From Oligoflexus sp. (lineage in GTDB: Bacteria > Bdellovibrionota_B > Oligoflexia > Oligoflexales > Oligoflexaceae): a stretch of DNA of 47,540 nt. Location: contig JACMPP010000074.1 of assembly GCA_014377445.1 (NCBI GenBank), positions 1-47,540 of the forward strand, read 5' to 3'. A program made the translations under genes and the position numbers. This document shows, in pieces, positions 1-9,159 of this stretch. The notes beneath the pieces were generated by a model. The model had not been told where the DNA came from. It worked only from the letters and a program-made list of their open reading frames with translations, and did no database searches. Positions within the stretch are counted from its first letter, which is position 1; the number at the start of each line of letters is the position of its first letter.

Positions 1-13
1 AATATGAGGAGGT

Positions 14-19
14 TATAAT
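14..19 (+). promoter_or_regulatory. possible -10 box upstream of the first lipoprotein gene
   Basis: A perfect TATAAT lies about 80 bases before the ATG at 101. The matching -35 position falls outside the window, so this rests on the hexamer alone. Confidence 0.2.
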
Positions 20-100
20 TTATCTTAGTGAAAACTCAATGTTCTTTTTAAGTGGCCGATAGGCTACCCGGTTGAGAGATTTATCCAGGAGAGTTCACGT

Positions 101-1786
101 ATGTCGAGTAAATTTTTGCCGGTCGTGTTGATTGCTTCCAGTTTTGCCTGCTCCACGAAGAAGAACGCGGAGAACCCCGTTGTTGCTTATTCTCCCAGCT
201 CCGCACCCGCAAAGGTTTCCGTTACGACTCCAGGTTCGCTTCGTTTGGGTATGGCTACAGGCTTGGCACTTGAGGGTAGCACGGCAGATCAATCCGTCGG
301 ATTTCATTACATGTCCGAATCACTTCAAAATGTTTCGGATGATATTAAAGATGCCACGGTTCACATTTATGAAATCGATGTAGCCTGGCCTTTAATCGAT
401 GCATATTGTAAGCAGAAATCAAGTGCCAGTTGGACAAACTGTGATGTAACAGAAGGTGCCATTAAAATCACTTATACCGAATCCATGTATCAAGGAATGT
501 TGGCAGTTCTAGGTGGCGAAAATGATTTAGATCCTTCAGAGTTGGCATCGTTGAAAGAGAAGAAAAACACAGAATACAGTATTGAACCGATGACGATTTC
601 GAAGCTTGATCCGGCCTCTAGCGATGAAAAGTTAGAGAAAAGAGCTGTTTTCAAAGATGCTAGCGGTGATTCTGTTTCAATCGACTGGAACCGACAAGTG
701 GTCTCAACGAACATCCATTATTCGCAAGTTGAATCAGATGGCCGTCAAAGCTCAGGTGATTATTCGATTTATTACAACGATATTAAACAACTTTCGATCA
801 TAGCCGGTACTTATGTCGAAGGCGATCGTCAGTATAACGAACGCATTTCCGTCGGTTCCAAACCGGGCTCTGAAGCAAAAAATGGCGTTTGGTTTGCCGC
901 TAAGATCGAAACAACCAGTCGATCGGAAAATTATAAAATCGACATCGATGGTTATGCGGATGATGATGGTGGCTTTTCAAAAGCCAAAGAAGTTAATGAC
1001 GAGGCCGTTGTTGTAAGTGCGACGCTTAAGTCTCCGACAGTTTCCACTCAAAACTATATCGTGACGGAAGCTGGTATCACCGATGCAGCAGAAGTAGACT
1101 GGGACGTTTCTGTTGGCTTTTTGACAGGCAACGGCACCCCAAATGCCGCGGACTTTGAATATTGGGGACCCGCCCGAAACGCATCCACTTTAGCTCCAAC
1201 CTTTAAATTTTGGACAGTAGATTTAGATCAGGACGGAAACCTTGCCGCTGCATCTGTACCAGTTCTATCAACTCTCCAATTTAGCAATCTTCAAGTAAAA
1301 GTCACTCCGGAGGACAACTTTTTCACGGAATTCTTTCATCCAGGAGGAATTGTATCCTACCTTTGCAAGCAAGAGACTGCGAACGGACCATGCGTAGTCG
1401 AACTGGGAGATAAAAGCGAGGCTGATAATTCAAACTATGATGACGAGGCTAAAAACTCTGGTTCAGTAAATACAAACATTGTCGTTACAGGTGTAACTGC
1501 AAAAGATGTTTCAGGCAGTGACCTATATATTGTACCCGCATATGTCGACTTGTCGACAGTTGAGACTTCTGACGCTTCTGTCGATGATCTGTTGGTCGGC
1601 TATGGGACGTTCGTATCCACCGAGGATTCCAACTCAGCGCTCCCGGCCGATCTTTCGGTTTATGAATTCGAATATTGGGGCGTAACCGATCCTTCAGTGA
1701 CCAAAATATATTATGTCTCGTACTCTGCAAACGGATCTTCAGAATTTAAGCTTTTACAACAAGCAAAAGCAACAAAAGCACCATAA
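101..1786 (+). CDS. large hypothetical lipoprotein
   Basis: A 561-residue protein with a short hydrophobic N-terminus ending in a lipobox (SFAC, Cys17), so it should be lipidated and envelope-anchored. The ATG follows a good ribosome-binding site (ccaggaga). No enzymatic motif was recognised. The mature part is acidic, rich in Ser/Thr/Asp and predicted mostly beta. Two short related segments, FEYWGPA near residue 351 and FEYWGVT near 525, suggest an internal repeat of a beta domain. It is a single-gene unit followed by a good intrinsic terminator, and the next gene is convergent. The lipoprotein call is firm and the function is unknown. Confidence 0.85.
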   Translation: MSSKFLPVVLIASSFACSTKKNAENPVVAYSPSSAPAKVSVTTPGSLRLGMATGLALEGSTADQSVGFHYMSESLQNVSDDIKDATVHIYEIDVAWPLIDAYCKQKSSASWTNCDVTEGAIKITYTESMYQGMLAVLGGENDLDPSELASLKEKKNTEYSIEPMTISKLDPASSDEKLEKRAVFKDASGDSVSIDWNRQVVSTNIHYSQVESDGRQSSGDYSIYYNDIKQLSIIAGTYVEGDRQYNERISVGSKPGSEAKNGVWFAAKIETTSRSENYKIDIDGYADDDGGFSKAKEVNDEAVVVSATLKSPTVSTQNYIVTEAGITDAAEVDWDVSVGFLTGNGTPNAADFEYWGPARNASTLAPTFKFWTVDLDQDGNLAAASVPVLSTLQFSNLQVKVTPEDNFFTEFFHPGGIVSYLCKQETANGPCVVELGDKSEADNSNYDDEAKNSGSVNTNIVVTGVTAKDVSGSDLYIVPAYVDLSTVETSDASVDDLLVGYGTFVSTEDSNSALPADLSVYEFEYWGVTDPSVTKIYYVSYSANGSSEFKLLQQAKATKAP

Positions 1787-1814
1787 TTCGATTTATAGCT
1801 TTTAAATAAATTAA

Positions 1815-1848
1815 CCCAGGTTGACTCTCTCAATCTGGGCCTTTTTTT
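1815..1848 (+). terminator. intrinsic terminator
   Basis: A 10-bp stem (cccaggttga / tcaatctggg, one G-T pair) with loop ctctc is followed by a run of seven T. It closes the lipoprotein gene ending at 1786. Confidence 0.85.
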
Positions 1849-1961
1849 GTGCATGGGAGCCCATTTCAGCCGGTGCTTCTTTGGACTGTAACATTCGATT
1901 TAATAGGCACATCCCTTTTGAAAGTTCCTCTCCCATTACTCCACTTAAGTCGAATCTGAAA

Positions 1962-3929
1962 TCATCGACTCTGACTGGTGGGGTTAGGAGCTGCCTGTGG
2001 GGCCAAGCCCTCACAGCTCAGAGGTTCTGCCTCGGAATCGAGAGAATCGGCCCAAGCCAGGACCAAGGACTTTTCTTCGCGCGGCAGAGTCTTGCCTGGT
2101 GGCATATGTTGAAAGGCCAAGTTCGCCGAACATATATTGGTGACGATAGCACTGCTATAGACTTCCGCTATCCTCTCGTTTAGGAGCAGTGGCGCCCGTT
2201 TGCTGCTATGACAATAGCCGCAGCGGGCCTCGAGCAAAGGCTTGATGTCACCCTCAAATGATACGGGACTATTCACTTTACTGATGAATGAAGCCGGTAG
2301 ACTGAGATCCTGAGTTTTCGCAAAGTAACTGTTTACGACCTGCCTAACAGCATCGATCTCATTGAGCGCCCGTTGGCTGACACCCATCGTCATAGCCGGT
2401 CCGTATCCGAAGTTCCTTAAGTTATTGTCGTTTCGCTTCTCAATATTCTTACGGATTGGATCCCAGATCGCGAACACTCTTGTATCGGTTTCAGCGAGGG
2501 CGGCGAGTTGATCGTGGGTTTTGCCTGTTCTCGTTCGAACAGCTTTTTCTGTTTGGTCCCTGGTATGACAGCTCGCACAGGAAGCTCCGTTTTTTCCTCC
2601 GAGATTGAGCGATGTCTTATCAGGGTTGGCAATGTCGATAAGTTCTTTCAAGGCTGACTTGCCTTCGTCGCTGGTCAGGAGTTTATCCGTACGTCCCGCC
2701 TTGTAGAAATAGTCGAGTGATTTGAGTCTCAAGTCGAAGGGTGTAAAGGGAAAGCCGCGGGTGATCTGCGAGAGGGTAAATGTTTCGACCTTGAAGGACT
2801 CGCCACGTTTTACAAAGCGTGGTTCCACTGTGCCTTCTTTTGGCTGCACCAATCTCAGGCCAAAACTCCAGTTTGAACCGCTGTTATCACTCGCCATCCA
2901 GGTAAGTTTGAAGAGCTGGCTTTGGCGGGCATACTTGGCGAGTATCCGGCGCCATTCCACACCAACCCTTTGCGGACTATCGAGACCATCCTTGCAATCC
3001 ATCTCTTCACGAAGACCTGGATGAGGAAGCAACATATCCTTTTCATCCGCATACCAAACCGCTCGAGTCCCTTCGCCCGTTTGGCCTTTCAAGACAGTCC
3101 GGGTGATGGAACGAAGGTTTCGAAGGTCATCGATGAAGGCATTGGTGTCATCTATCTTGTAGAAGGCGTGAATCGCCATATCGATCGAGGTGAATCCACC
3201 GTCTTCGTTGGCAATGAAAGGCTGGAGCACGAGTCTAAGCTCGGCGCCGCCGCAGGCCTCCGACGGGAATCTGGGATTTGTGCTTTCAGTCAGGGCTCCC
3301 GGATCGTGAGCTAGGACCGAAGGTCTGTAACTACAGGGTTCAAAACGGGCCGCGACGACCCGCCAGTTTTTGTAGTGGCAGGCTCCCGCGGGTAGACTCT
3401 GAGTGACGGCGACGTTAGTCCCCTCATTGCGCAGCAATTCAACGTTATCCACTTGAAGACTCTCGCTTCCGATCGCTTCGGGACAAAGGTCATCACTGGC
3501 AAGGTCGACGTCAGGTAAGGCGTTCATATCAGCTTTTAGGCTCGCGATCGTCGATGACAGTCCAGCCGTCACCACATCCGCGCGATAAGCCAGGGCGTTG
3601 CTGGGAAGGGGTAGAACGGACATCAGGCTGTCCTTAGCCCAGTCCTGCCAGAGAGATTGCGAAAGGATGGGGTCGGCCCCTCCCAGATCGAGAGTGGGGG
3701 CATTACACATTCCTGTTCCGACTTTGCCAAAGAAGACGGACTCGCTGGGGTCCTCAAAGGTCGAACTTTGCAAAGGCACTAGGATGGAAAGATCGCTCGC
3801 GCCGAGTTCTTCAATAATTCGAGGCCTTGGCGCAGGGCTTGTTTGAACGGAAATCTTGGAATTTGAATCACTTTGGCCACAGGAATAGGCTCCAAAAGTC
3901 AGGCCTACTAAGAACAGGTATTTTTTCAT
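1962..3929 (-). CDS. diheme c-type cytochrome lipoprotein
   Basis: A 655-residue protein. The start at 3929 is preferred over an upstream ATG because it follows AGGAG and begins a proper lipoprotein signal (MKKYLFLV..., lipobox AYSC). Two c-type heme sites are visible, CASCH at residues 451-455 and CGYCH at 570-574, both in the C-terminal third. The second sits in a typical small cytochrome c domain with a downstream MPPG, a plausible distal Met ligand. The N-terminal 400 residues have no recognised domain. It is probably a periplasm-facing redox lipoprotein. The gene upstream on the same strand (4071-4859) also encodes a lipoprotein, so they may be cotranscribed, although a hairpin lies between them. 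The redox partner is unknown. Confidence 0.85.
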   Translation of the reverse strand: MKKYLFLVGLTFGAYSCGQSDSNSKISVQTSPAPRPRIIEELGASDLSILVPLQSSTFEDPSESVFFGKVGTGMCNAPTLDLGGADPILSQSLWQDWAKDSLMSVLPLPSNALAYRADVVTAGLSSTIASLKADMNALPDVDLASDDLCPEAIGSESLQVDNVELLRNEGTNVAVTQSLPAGACHYKNWRVVAARFEPCSYRPSVLAHDPGALTESTNPRFPSEACGGAELRLVLQPFIANEDGGFTSIDMAIHAFYKIDDTNAFIDDLRNLRSITRTVLKGQTGEGTRAVWYADEKDMLLPHPGLREEMDCKDGLDSPQRVGVEWRRILAKYARQSQLFKLTWMASDNSGSNWSFGLRLVQPKEGTVEPRFVKRGESFKVETFTLSQITRGFPFTPFDLRLKSLDYFYKAGRTDKLLTSDEGKSALKELIDIANPDKTSLNLGGKNGASCASCHTRDQTEKAVRTRTGKTHDQLAALAETDTRVFAIWDPIRKNIEKRNDNNLRNFGYGPAMTMGVSQRALNEIDAVRQVVNSYFAKTQDLSLPASFISKVNSPVSFEGDIKPLLEARCGYCHSSKRAPLLLNERIAEVYSSAIVTNICSANLAFQHMPPGKTLPREEKSLVLAWADSLDSEAEPLSCEGLAPQAAPNPTSQSR

Positions 3930-4034
3930 AGGTGGCTCCTCAGTCAGCTTCGAATGAATACAGGTACAAGGATCCCCAGGGCTCTGCACGAACAGGCCGA
4001 AGCCAAACATTCAAAAGAGGGCTTTGGGATTGAA

Positions 4035-4056
4035 GCCCCGCTGGTATCAGCGGGGC
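4035..4056 (-). terminator. perfect hairpin between two minus-strand genes
   Basis: gccccgctg / cagcggggc forms a 9-bp stem with a 4-base loop, just downstream of the stop of the 4071-4859 gene. There is no real T-run on the minus strand, so it may be a weak terminator or an mRNA-stabilising hairpin. Confidence 0.4.
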
Positions 4057-4070
4057 AGGATATGACTAAC

Positions 4071-4859
4071 TTATGGTACGTAGCATTCACGTGCGACTGG
4101 CAATGTTGCAATGGTATCGGCTTTCGCTTTGGTCTGAACTCTCATGCCAGGGCGGAGCTGACCCGCAACCGAGAAACATGTGTCTTCAACGGGAACCGTA
4201 CAGACAACTTCTGTATGGTCTTCTGTTGCGTAAGTACAATTCTCAGGAAGTTCGCTGAGAAGACCGAACTGCATCAAAGGCTCGTCGAGTATTATGCTAT
4301 CGCGTTGGATGAGTTTGTCGACGCAAAAGTCAATGTTGCCTGCGAATCGTTCGCCAGTTGCCCATCGAACTTTGGTACAGATTTCTGGATCTGAGTTTCG
4401 ACCATCCACACAGCCTTCAGGAATTCCGGCGCAAAGTGCACCAGCGGTTTTGCCGGCTTCGAGGTGTTCCGTAGCGTTTTTCGTACAAAGATCGACGAGA
4501 TAGCGTGCGGCGCCGATCGAATTTATCGGCGTTTTACCTCGACTGTTTAAGTAAAAATCGCGGGTTTCATCAAAACTCGTTGTAAAGCGGCAGGTTTTCT
4601 CTGTAGCAGTGGTTTTCACAACCTTCCACTCACAGTATTCTTCCTGATCCTTAATAGTTTTTTCAGAGGCAGCACCGTAACGCTTCGGCTCACAAGCCCA
4701 GTCGATCGCATAGCTGCGTGATTTGCCTTCGGTCGCGATTTCTTCCCAATCCGATTTCACTGCTGAGGTCGACGGGTTGTTGCGATCTTCTTTGCAAGCA
4801 AATGACAAACTGAGCGAAGCGATGGAGGCGAGAAGCTGAAATTTCAAAAACCGCTGCAT
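4071..4859 (-). CDS. cysteine-rich hypothetical lipoprotein
   Basis: A 262-residue protein with a signal peptide and lipobox (SFAC, Cys22). Twelve further cysteines are spread through the mature chain, enough for up to six disulfides, which fits an oxidising periplasmic or surface location. No CxxCH heme motif is present and no family was recognised. The start follows agaggga. It lies upstream of, and on the same strand as, the diheme cytochrome lipoprotein, which suggests but does not prove a shared envelope role. Confidence 0.75.
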   Translation of the reverse strand: MQRFLKFQLLASIASLSLSFACKEDRNNPSTSAVKSDWEEIATEGKSRSYAIDWACEPKRYGAASEKTIKDQEEYCEWKVVKTTATEKTCRFTTSFDETRDFYLNSRGKTPINSIGAARYLVDLCTKNATEHLEAGKTAGALCAGIPEGCVDGRNSDPEICTKVRWATGERFAGNIDFCVDKLIQRDSIILDEPLMQFGLLSELPENCTYATEDHTEVVCTVPVEDTCFSVAGQLRPGMRVQTKAKADTIATLPVARECYVP

Positions 4860-5545
4860 AGTATTCCCTCTTCACAATGGTAATCTCTCTCGGCGTGCTT
4901 GGTCGGTGCTCCAAGACATTCTGAACTAAGTCATTTCTCTTGAACTGGCCAGCCGTCTAACCAAGTATCACAAAGATTTTATCCAAGAAACAAGGTTTTC
5001 CATGGGTTCTATTCAGGAGACAGGTCAAGATTTAGCTATTTTAATCCACAATCATGCATAGATGGCATGTTTTCGCGTAAATCGACACGAGTTCATTCGA
5101 ATACTGTTCACACAAGATCTCTGGATAATCCTTACGTAAACTTAAAAATTTTCTCGCTAACCATCTGATGCGATTACGAAACTCACTTCAGTGACTGGGA
5201 AACTTTTTAAAAGGTGTAAGCTGAGTTTTCTGTCGCTGAAATGAAACAGATTGTAACCGAGTTTATTTTTGCTAAAGGCTTTGGCACGGCTGAAATAGAA
5301 GCAGTTGCAAAGTTAAAAAATTTAGTGAGTCTTAGATGTGTGTTGCTGTGTAAAAAAGAAATTTTCTTTATTCTACATTCCTAATCTCCCTCGCAGATAG
5401 ACGTATCTATGGGAGCGCTTGACAAGCAAAAGCCGGTGGGGTACCAGCTTGAATAACAGTCAGAATGCATGATTCAGCTCGACGTGCTTCGAGTCAAATA
5501 CGTTTCAAACCCAAGAGAAAACACCTATCTGTTTAAGGATGCCGT
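4860..5545. other. long intergenic region with one weak small ORF and a hairpin
   Basis: This 686-base AT-richer gap separates divergently transcribed genes. On the plus strand, 5241-5384 could encode 47 residues (begins MKQIVTEFIF), but it lacks a good ribosome-binding site. At 5386-5415 a two-part inverted repeat (ctccc/gggag around agata/tatct) lies just after that ORF and could be a terminator or leader hairpin for the gene at 5546. A TTGACA-like hexamer follows at about 5419 without a convincing -10 partner. Nothing else was recognised. Confidence 0.35.
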
Positions 5546-6373
5546 ATGAAAACAAGCTTCATTTTGCCTTTAACTCTAGCCCTCACACTCGGTTGTACAG
5601 ATGCGAAAGTTGCCACGCAGGCTGCTGAATCCGCACATTCAAGCGATGTAAGCGCGGCAACAATTGGGGCTGCGACACACGGCATGGTTCTCTTTGGTAG
5701 CGACACTCTTTTTGTATCTCATGTCCCCATGTTTATGTCGCCTCATGACTGGCAGGCAGTGATTCAGGTTAAGTTGAGCCACGCGACTTCCGATGCGCTG
5801 GCAGTCTATCAAAAAGCAAAAGCAACTCTTGGCAACCAAGGTCTCTTTACAATCAAACCCAAACCATTCGTGTTGCCAAGCCTTCTGAGCGGCCAAATCA
5901 AGAGCTTCCAGGCCGATCTCTATAAAGGCAACTTCGAAGACGGCGGACGAGTCATCCTTTCCAACGTAACCGTTACCGTTGATGAGATCCTCTACAAAAG
6001 CCAACTTAAGAAAACGAGCGAAGCCCTTGAGCAGTTGACTTATATTCCAGTCGACACAGCAGAAGCTTCATACCTCGTACACCAAATCACAGCGCCGCAA
6101 AACTTTGATCACATCGTTCAAATCCAGTGGCTCAATGAACCGGCTTTTAACTCCGTTGCAAACAACACAACGATCGTCTCTCCAGTCAAGCCCACTTTGC
6201 GTAGCTTTCCTCTGACCGACAAAGAATCCAATCGCCTGCAGGTTGGTCAATACTTTACCGTCAGTGAAGACGGAACGATCACAGAAGCCCTTACCGCCAC
6301 CGAAGCATCCTTCAAGGTCGTAGCCGACTTTTACTGTACTCAGGGCCCTGATTTCTACAATCTTTGTGACTAA
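5546..6373 (+). CDS. hypothetical lipoprotein
   Basis: A 275-residue protein with a classical lipoprotein signal (MKTSFILPLT..., lipobox TLGC, Cys17). The start follows aagga. The mature sequence has no recognised catalytic motif. It ends only 9 bases before the metallo-hydrolase gene at 6383, so the two form an operon that ends at the terminator at 7340. An envelope partner or substrate-handling role for that hydrolase is possible but is inference. Confidence 0.8.
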   Translation: MKTSFILPLTLALTLGCTDAKVATQAAESAHSSDVSAATIGAATHGMVLFGSDTLFVSHVPMFMSPHDWQAVIQVKLSHATSDALAVYQKAKATLGNQGLFTIKPKPFVLPSLLSGQIKSFQADLYKGNFEDGGRVILSNVTVTVDEILYKSQLKKTSEALEQLTYIPVDTAEASYLVHQITAPQNFDHIVQIQWLNEPAFNSVANNTTIVSPVKPTLRSFPLTDKESNRLQVGQYFTVSEDGTITEALTATEASFKVVADFYCTQGPDFYNLCD

Positions 6374-6382
6374 GAGGTTTTC

Positions 6383-7297
6383 ATGTTCTCGAAGAAAGCA
6401 ATTGGATCAATCCTGTTCAGTCTTCTCCCATTCTTGAGCGCCAAAGGGTATTCAGCGGTGAAACTTGAAAGCGGAACTCTCAGCGAAAAATGGATTCATG
6501 GCTCGGCCAGCTGTTCTTCGAACACAGATCCTGCGATTCAGGTACACCCTTACAACGAGAACCTGACGATTTTACGTCAAAGCAAATGCATCAACTACGA
6601 AGGCCCGTTTATTTACCTCTTCTTTGGTGAAACACGCGCGATCATGTTTGATACAGGAGCTACCAAATCGGCGATCAGCTTCCCGATTCAGAAAACAATC
6701 GAGGAATTGCTTGTGCAGCACTACGGTGTTGCCGAGCGCGCCAATATCCAACTCGTCGTGGCTCATACCCATGGACATGGTGATCACGTTGCCGGCGATA
6801 CTCAGTTTAAAGGCAAAGCCAACACCATTGTCGTTGGCATAACGGCCAGCGCGGTTTCGAAATTCTTTGGCCTAAAATCCTGGCCGGAAGGTTCGGCTGA
6901 GTTCGATCTGGGTGGGCGCATCCTTCAGATCGTGCCAATCCCTGGACATGAAGATAGCCATATTGCTGTCTATGACCAGCAAACGGGAATTCTGATTTCA
7001 GGTGACACTCTCTATCCTGGACGCCTCTACATTCGGGATTGGGCAGCTTATCGCAAAAGCGTTGCTCGCCTGACCGCATTTCTGGCAGACAAGGAAGTGA
7101 CACACGTTTTGGGTGCTCATATCGAAATGTCGACGACTCCTGGTGTCGATTACCCAGTTGGCACAACGTACCAACCAAGCGAACACGACCTACCGTTGAC
7201 CAAGGAGACACTTGATCTTCTCAACACGCGTTTGCTGGATTTGGGTGCTCTCCCTCAAGAAGACATTCAGGACGACTTCATCATTTATCCCCTTTAA
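6383..7297 (+). CDS. exported metallo-beta-lactamase-fold hydrolase
   Basis: A 304-residue protein with an N-terminal signal peptide, so probably periplasmic. The MBL-fold metal motif is complete: HTHGHGDH spans residues 128-135, giving the canonical HxHxDH with H130, H132, D134 and H135. Later family signatures are GHEDSH, SGDTLY (bridging Asp) and GAHIEM (final His). This is the general glyoxalase II/lactamase-like fold. The sequence does not say whether the substrate is a lactam, a thioester or something else. The start follows gagg. It is the second gene of an operon with the lipoprotein at 5546. Confidence 0.85.
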   Translation: MFSKKAIGSILFSLLPFLSAKGYSAVKLESGTLSEKWIHGSASCSSNTDPAIQVHPYNENLTILRQSKCINYEGPFIYLFFGETRAIMFDTGATKSAISFPIQKTIEELLVQHYGVAERANIQLVVAHTHGHGDHVAGDTQFKGKANTIVVGITASAVSKFFGLKSWPEGSAEFDLGGRILQIVPIPGHEDSHIAVYDQQTGILISGDTLYPGRLYIRDWAAYRKSVARLTAFLADKEVTHVLGAHIEMSTTPGVDYPVGTTYQPSEHDLPLTKETLDLLNTRLLDLGALPQEDIQDDFIIYPL

Positions 7298-7339
7298 TCC
7301 CGGATATTTGAACAAAGCATTTTGAAAAGATAAATTATG

Positions 7340-7376
7340 AAACCCATCGATGTTCGCATCGATGGGTTTTGTTTTG
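7340..7376 (+). terminator. strong intrinsic terminator
   Basis: aaacccatcgatg / catcgatgggttt is a perfect 13-bp stem with a TTCG tetraloop, followed by tgtttt. It ends the lipoprotein/MBL operon. Confidence 0.9.
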
Positions 7377-7491
7377 AGATAAAAGCCTCCTAAAGAAGAC
7401 TGGCTCCCGAGGATGTGCCGCTGAACCCGAGACTCCGCTAGACTACTCTCGGACACTGAATTTGGGCCAATAGCGCCACGCTCCGGAGCCA

Positions 7492-7931
7492 ATGAATGAA
7501 GCTCACAGAAAACAAGTCGTTTTTACCGGAAGGGGTGCCATCACGCCCATCGGTCTCACCCTTGATGCTATTGAACTTTCATTGAGGTCGTCCACCAGCG
7601 GAGTCAAGTCGAAGGGCGCGCACTTGAAAGAATGTTTGGCGAGAATCTACGTTCAACTTTTGTTTCCAGCACCAAAAGCCTTATCGGTCATCCCTGTGGA
7701 TCGGCGGGTTCGATGGAAGCCCTATTTTGCGCGCTCATGATCGATCGCAGCTTTCTCGCCCCCGTGTTTAACCTTGAATCGATATCCAAAGGATTTAACT
7801 TTGTCTCACCCGGCCCACAGCACCTGAATCAAAAAGTTGATTTGGTCATGAATAACAGCTTTGGATTTGGCGGGATCAACACGTCGATGCTGATCGCCCG
7901 GTGGGATGGCCGAAGTCATATTCTTAACTAA
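7492..7931 (+). pseudogene. beta-ketoacyl-ACP synthase remnant with central deletion
   Basis: Two ends of one ketosynthase are present without the middle. From 7492, the first ~36 residues (KQVVFTGRGAITPIG...) match the start of a FabF-type enzyme. From about 7602, in another frame, comes the C-terminal part: ALERMFGE, then VSSTKSLIGHPCGSAG and NSFGFGGINTS. About 250-300 residues between them are missing, including the active-site Cys region, and the junction shifts the frame near 7600. The remaining His of SLIGH cannot support catalysis. The gene is dead, probably through one internal deletion. Whether it belonged to primary fatty-acid or secondary lipid metabolism cannot be told. Confidence 0.85.
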
Positions 7932-7996
7932 AAAACATGGCTTTACACTCTAACGAAGGCCGTTTCGTAGGTAAACTTTTCACCGTGGCGCCATGT

Positions 7997-8002
7997 TATA
8001 AT
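7997..8002 (+). promoter_or_regulatory. possible -10 box before the PhoD-like gene
   Basis: A perfect TATAAT lies about 110 bases upstream of the ATG at 8112. No good -35 is present at 16-18 bases. Confidence 0.3.
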
Positions 8003-8111
8003 TTATTTATCATATAACGCGTTGCTCTTTCCCATAGACTCTTGAAAGCCTGGCTTCTCAAGATGCTATCCCTGTACCCAATGCCAAAATCAAAGCAATC
8101 CTGAGGATTTA

Positions 8112-9146
8112 ATGAGAATTTCTCGTAGGCAGGCCTGCGTCTCAACTCTTTACGCCTACTCGAGTCTCCTCCTGGCCAGCGCCTTGCCTGGACTGGGTTG
8201 TGGCGTTGTGAAAAAGGTGGTTGAACCCGACCTTCTCACATCCCTTGCCTTCGGTTCCTGCAACAAACAAGAGATGCTGACCAAACATTGGCCTATCATC
8301 AAAAATAAGAATGCTCAGGGCTGGCTATGGATGGGCGACGCAATTTATGCGGACGGCCTCTATCCCAATTTCCGGGAGAAAGAATATCAAAAAGTTCTCG
8401 CTGATGAAGGCTACCAAGCCCTTATCAGCTCCAGCTTTGTCATGGGCACATGGGACGACCACGACTACGCGGCCAACGATTCAGGCAGGGAATACGCGGA
8501 AAAAGTCGACACGCAGAAGGTCTTCCTCGACTTCATCGGTGAAGATAAAGATTCGCCGCGTCGCTTGCAAAAGGGAATTTACACGTCCAAATTAATGGGC
8601 AAAGAGGCCAATCAAATCCAATTTATCCTACTGGATATGCGCTACTTTAAAGAGGCCTCAGGCCCTTCCGCGGATCCCCTTGGCAAAGACCAATGGGGCT
8701 GGCTTGAAAACGAAATCAAACGCAGCGGTCCGGCAATGAAAGTCGTGGTATCAAGTATTCAAGTCCTGACCGATTTTACCGGCAAGGATACCTGGGCCTG
8801 TTATCCCGAGGCTCAAACTCGATTTCTCAATTTGCTTTCAACATCACCCGTACCGGTCACGTTGCTGAGCGGCGATCGTCATCTTACGGAAACGTCTCGC
8901 AGGGAAGTCGCGAGCGGGCGCATCATCCATGAAGTCACTTCCAGCGGAATCACGCATACAACGGACATGAAAAATGGAAATCCCTTTCGGGTGCAGGTTC
9001 AGATCAACGAAACCAATTTCGGAGTCTTGAATTTTGGCTGGGATTCCAGTGCGAAACCTATCCTACAGAGCCTGAAGTCATCGGTGTTTAGCCCTCAGAC
9101 CGGCACTCTGCTCAGGGATTTTGATATCCCCCTATCCTGGACTTAA
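8112..9146 (+). CDS. PhoD-like alkaline phosphatase/phosphodiesterase, probable lipoprotein
   Basis: A 344-residue protein of the PhoD metallophosphatase family. The signatures run in order: FGSCN, WMGDAIYAD, TWDDHDYAANDSG, LLDMRYF and LLSGDRHLTE. These supply the Asp, Asn and His metal ligands expected of the family. The N-terminus carries SRRQ before a hydrophobic stretch and ends in GLGC, so it could be a Tat-exported lipoprotein (PhoD proteins are classical Tat substrates). It probably hydrolyses phosphomonoesters or diesters in the periplasm. The start follows gagg. It is a single gene whose stop lies 13 bases from the end of the convergent HEAT-like pseudogene, with no terminator visible between them. 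Confidence 0.85.
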   Translation: MRISRRQACVSTLYAYSSLLLASALPGLGCGVVKKVVEPDLLTSLAFGSCNKQEMLTKHWPIIKNKNAQGWLWMGDAIYADGLYPNFREKEYQKVLADEGYQALISSSFVMGTWDDHDYAANDSGREYAEKVDTQKVFLDFIGEDKDSPRRLQKGIYTSKLMGKEANQIQFILLDMRYFKEASGPSADPLGKDQWGWLENEIKRSGPAMKVVVSSIQVLTDFTGKDTWACYPEAQTRFLNLLSTSPVPVTLLSGDRHLTETSRREVASGRIIHEVTSSGITHTTDMKNGNPFRVQVQINETNFGVLNFGWDSSAKPILQSLKSSVFSPQTGTLLRDFDIPLSWT

Positions 9147-9159
9147 GGCGAACTTCCCG

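Noticed and set aside
3930..4010. 27-residue N-terminal extension of the diheme cytochrome
   Set aside because: It would bury the lipoprotein signal peptide. The internal ATG has AGGAG at good spacing.
5409..5440. TTGACA-like promoter before the gene at 5546
   Set aside because: No acceptable -10 hexamer at 16-18 bases.
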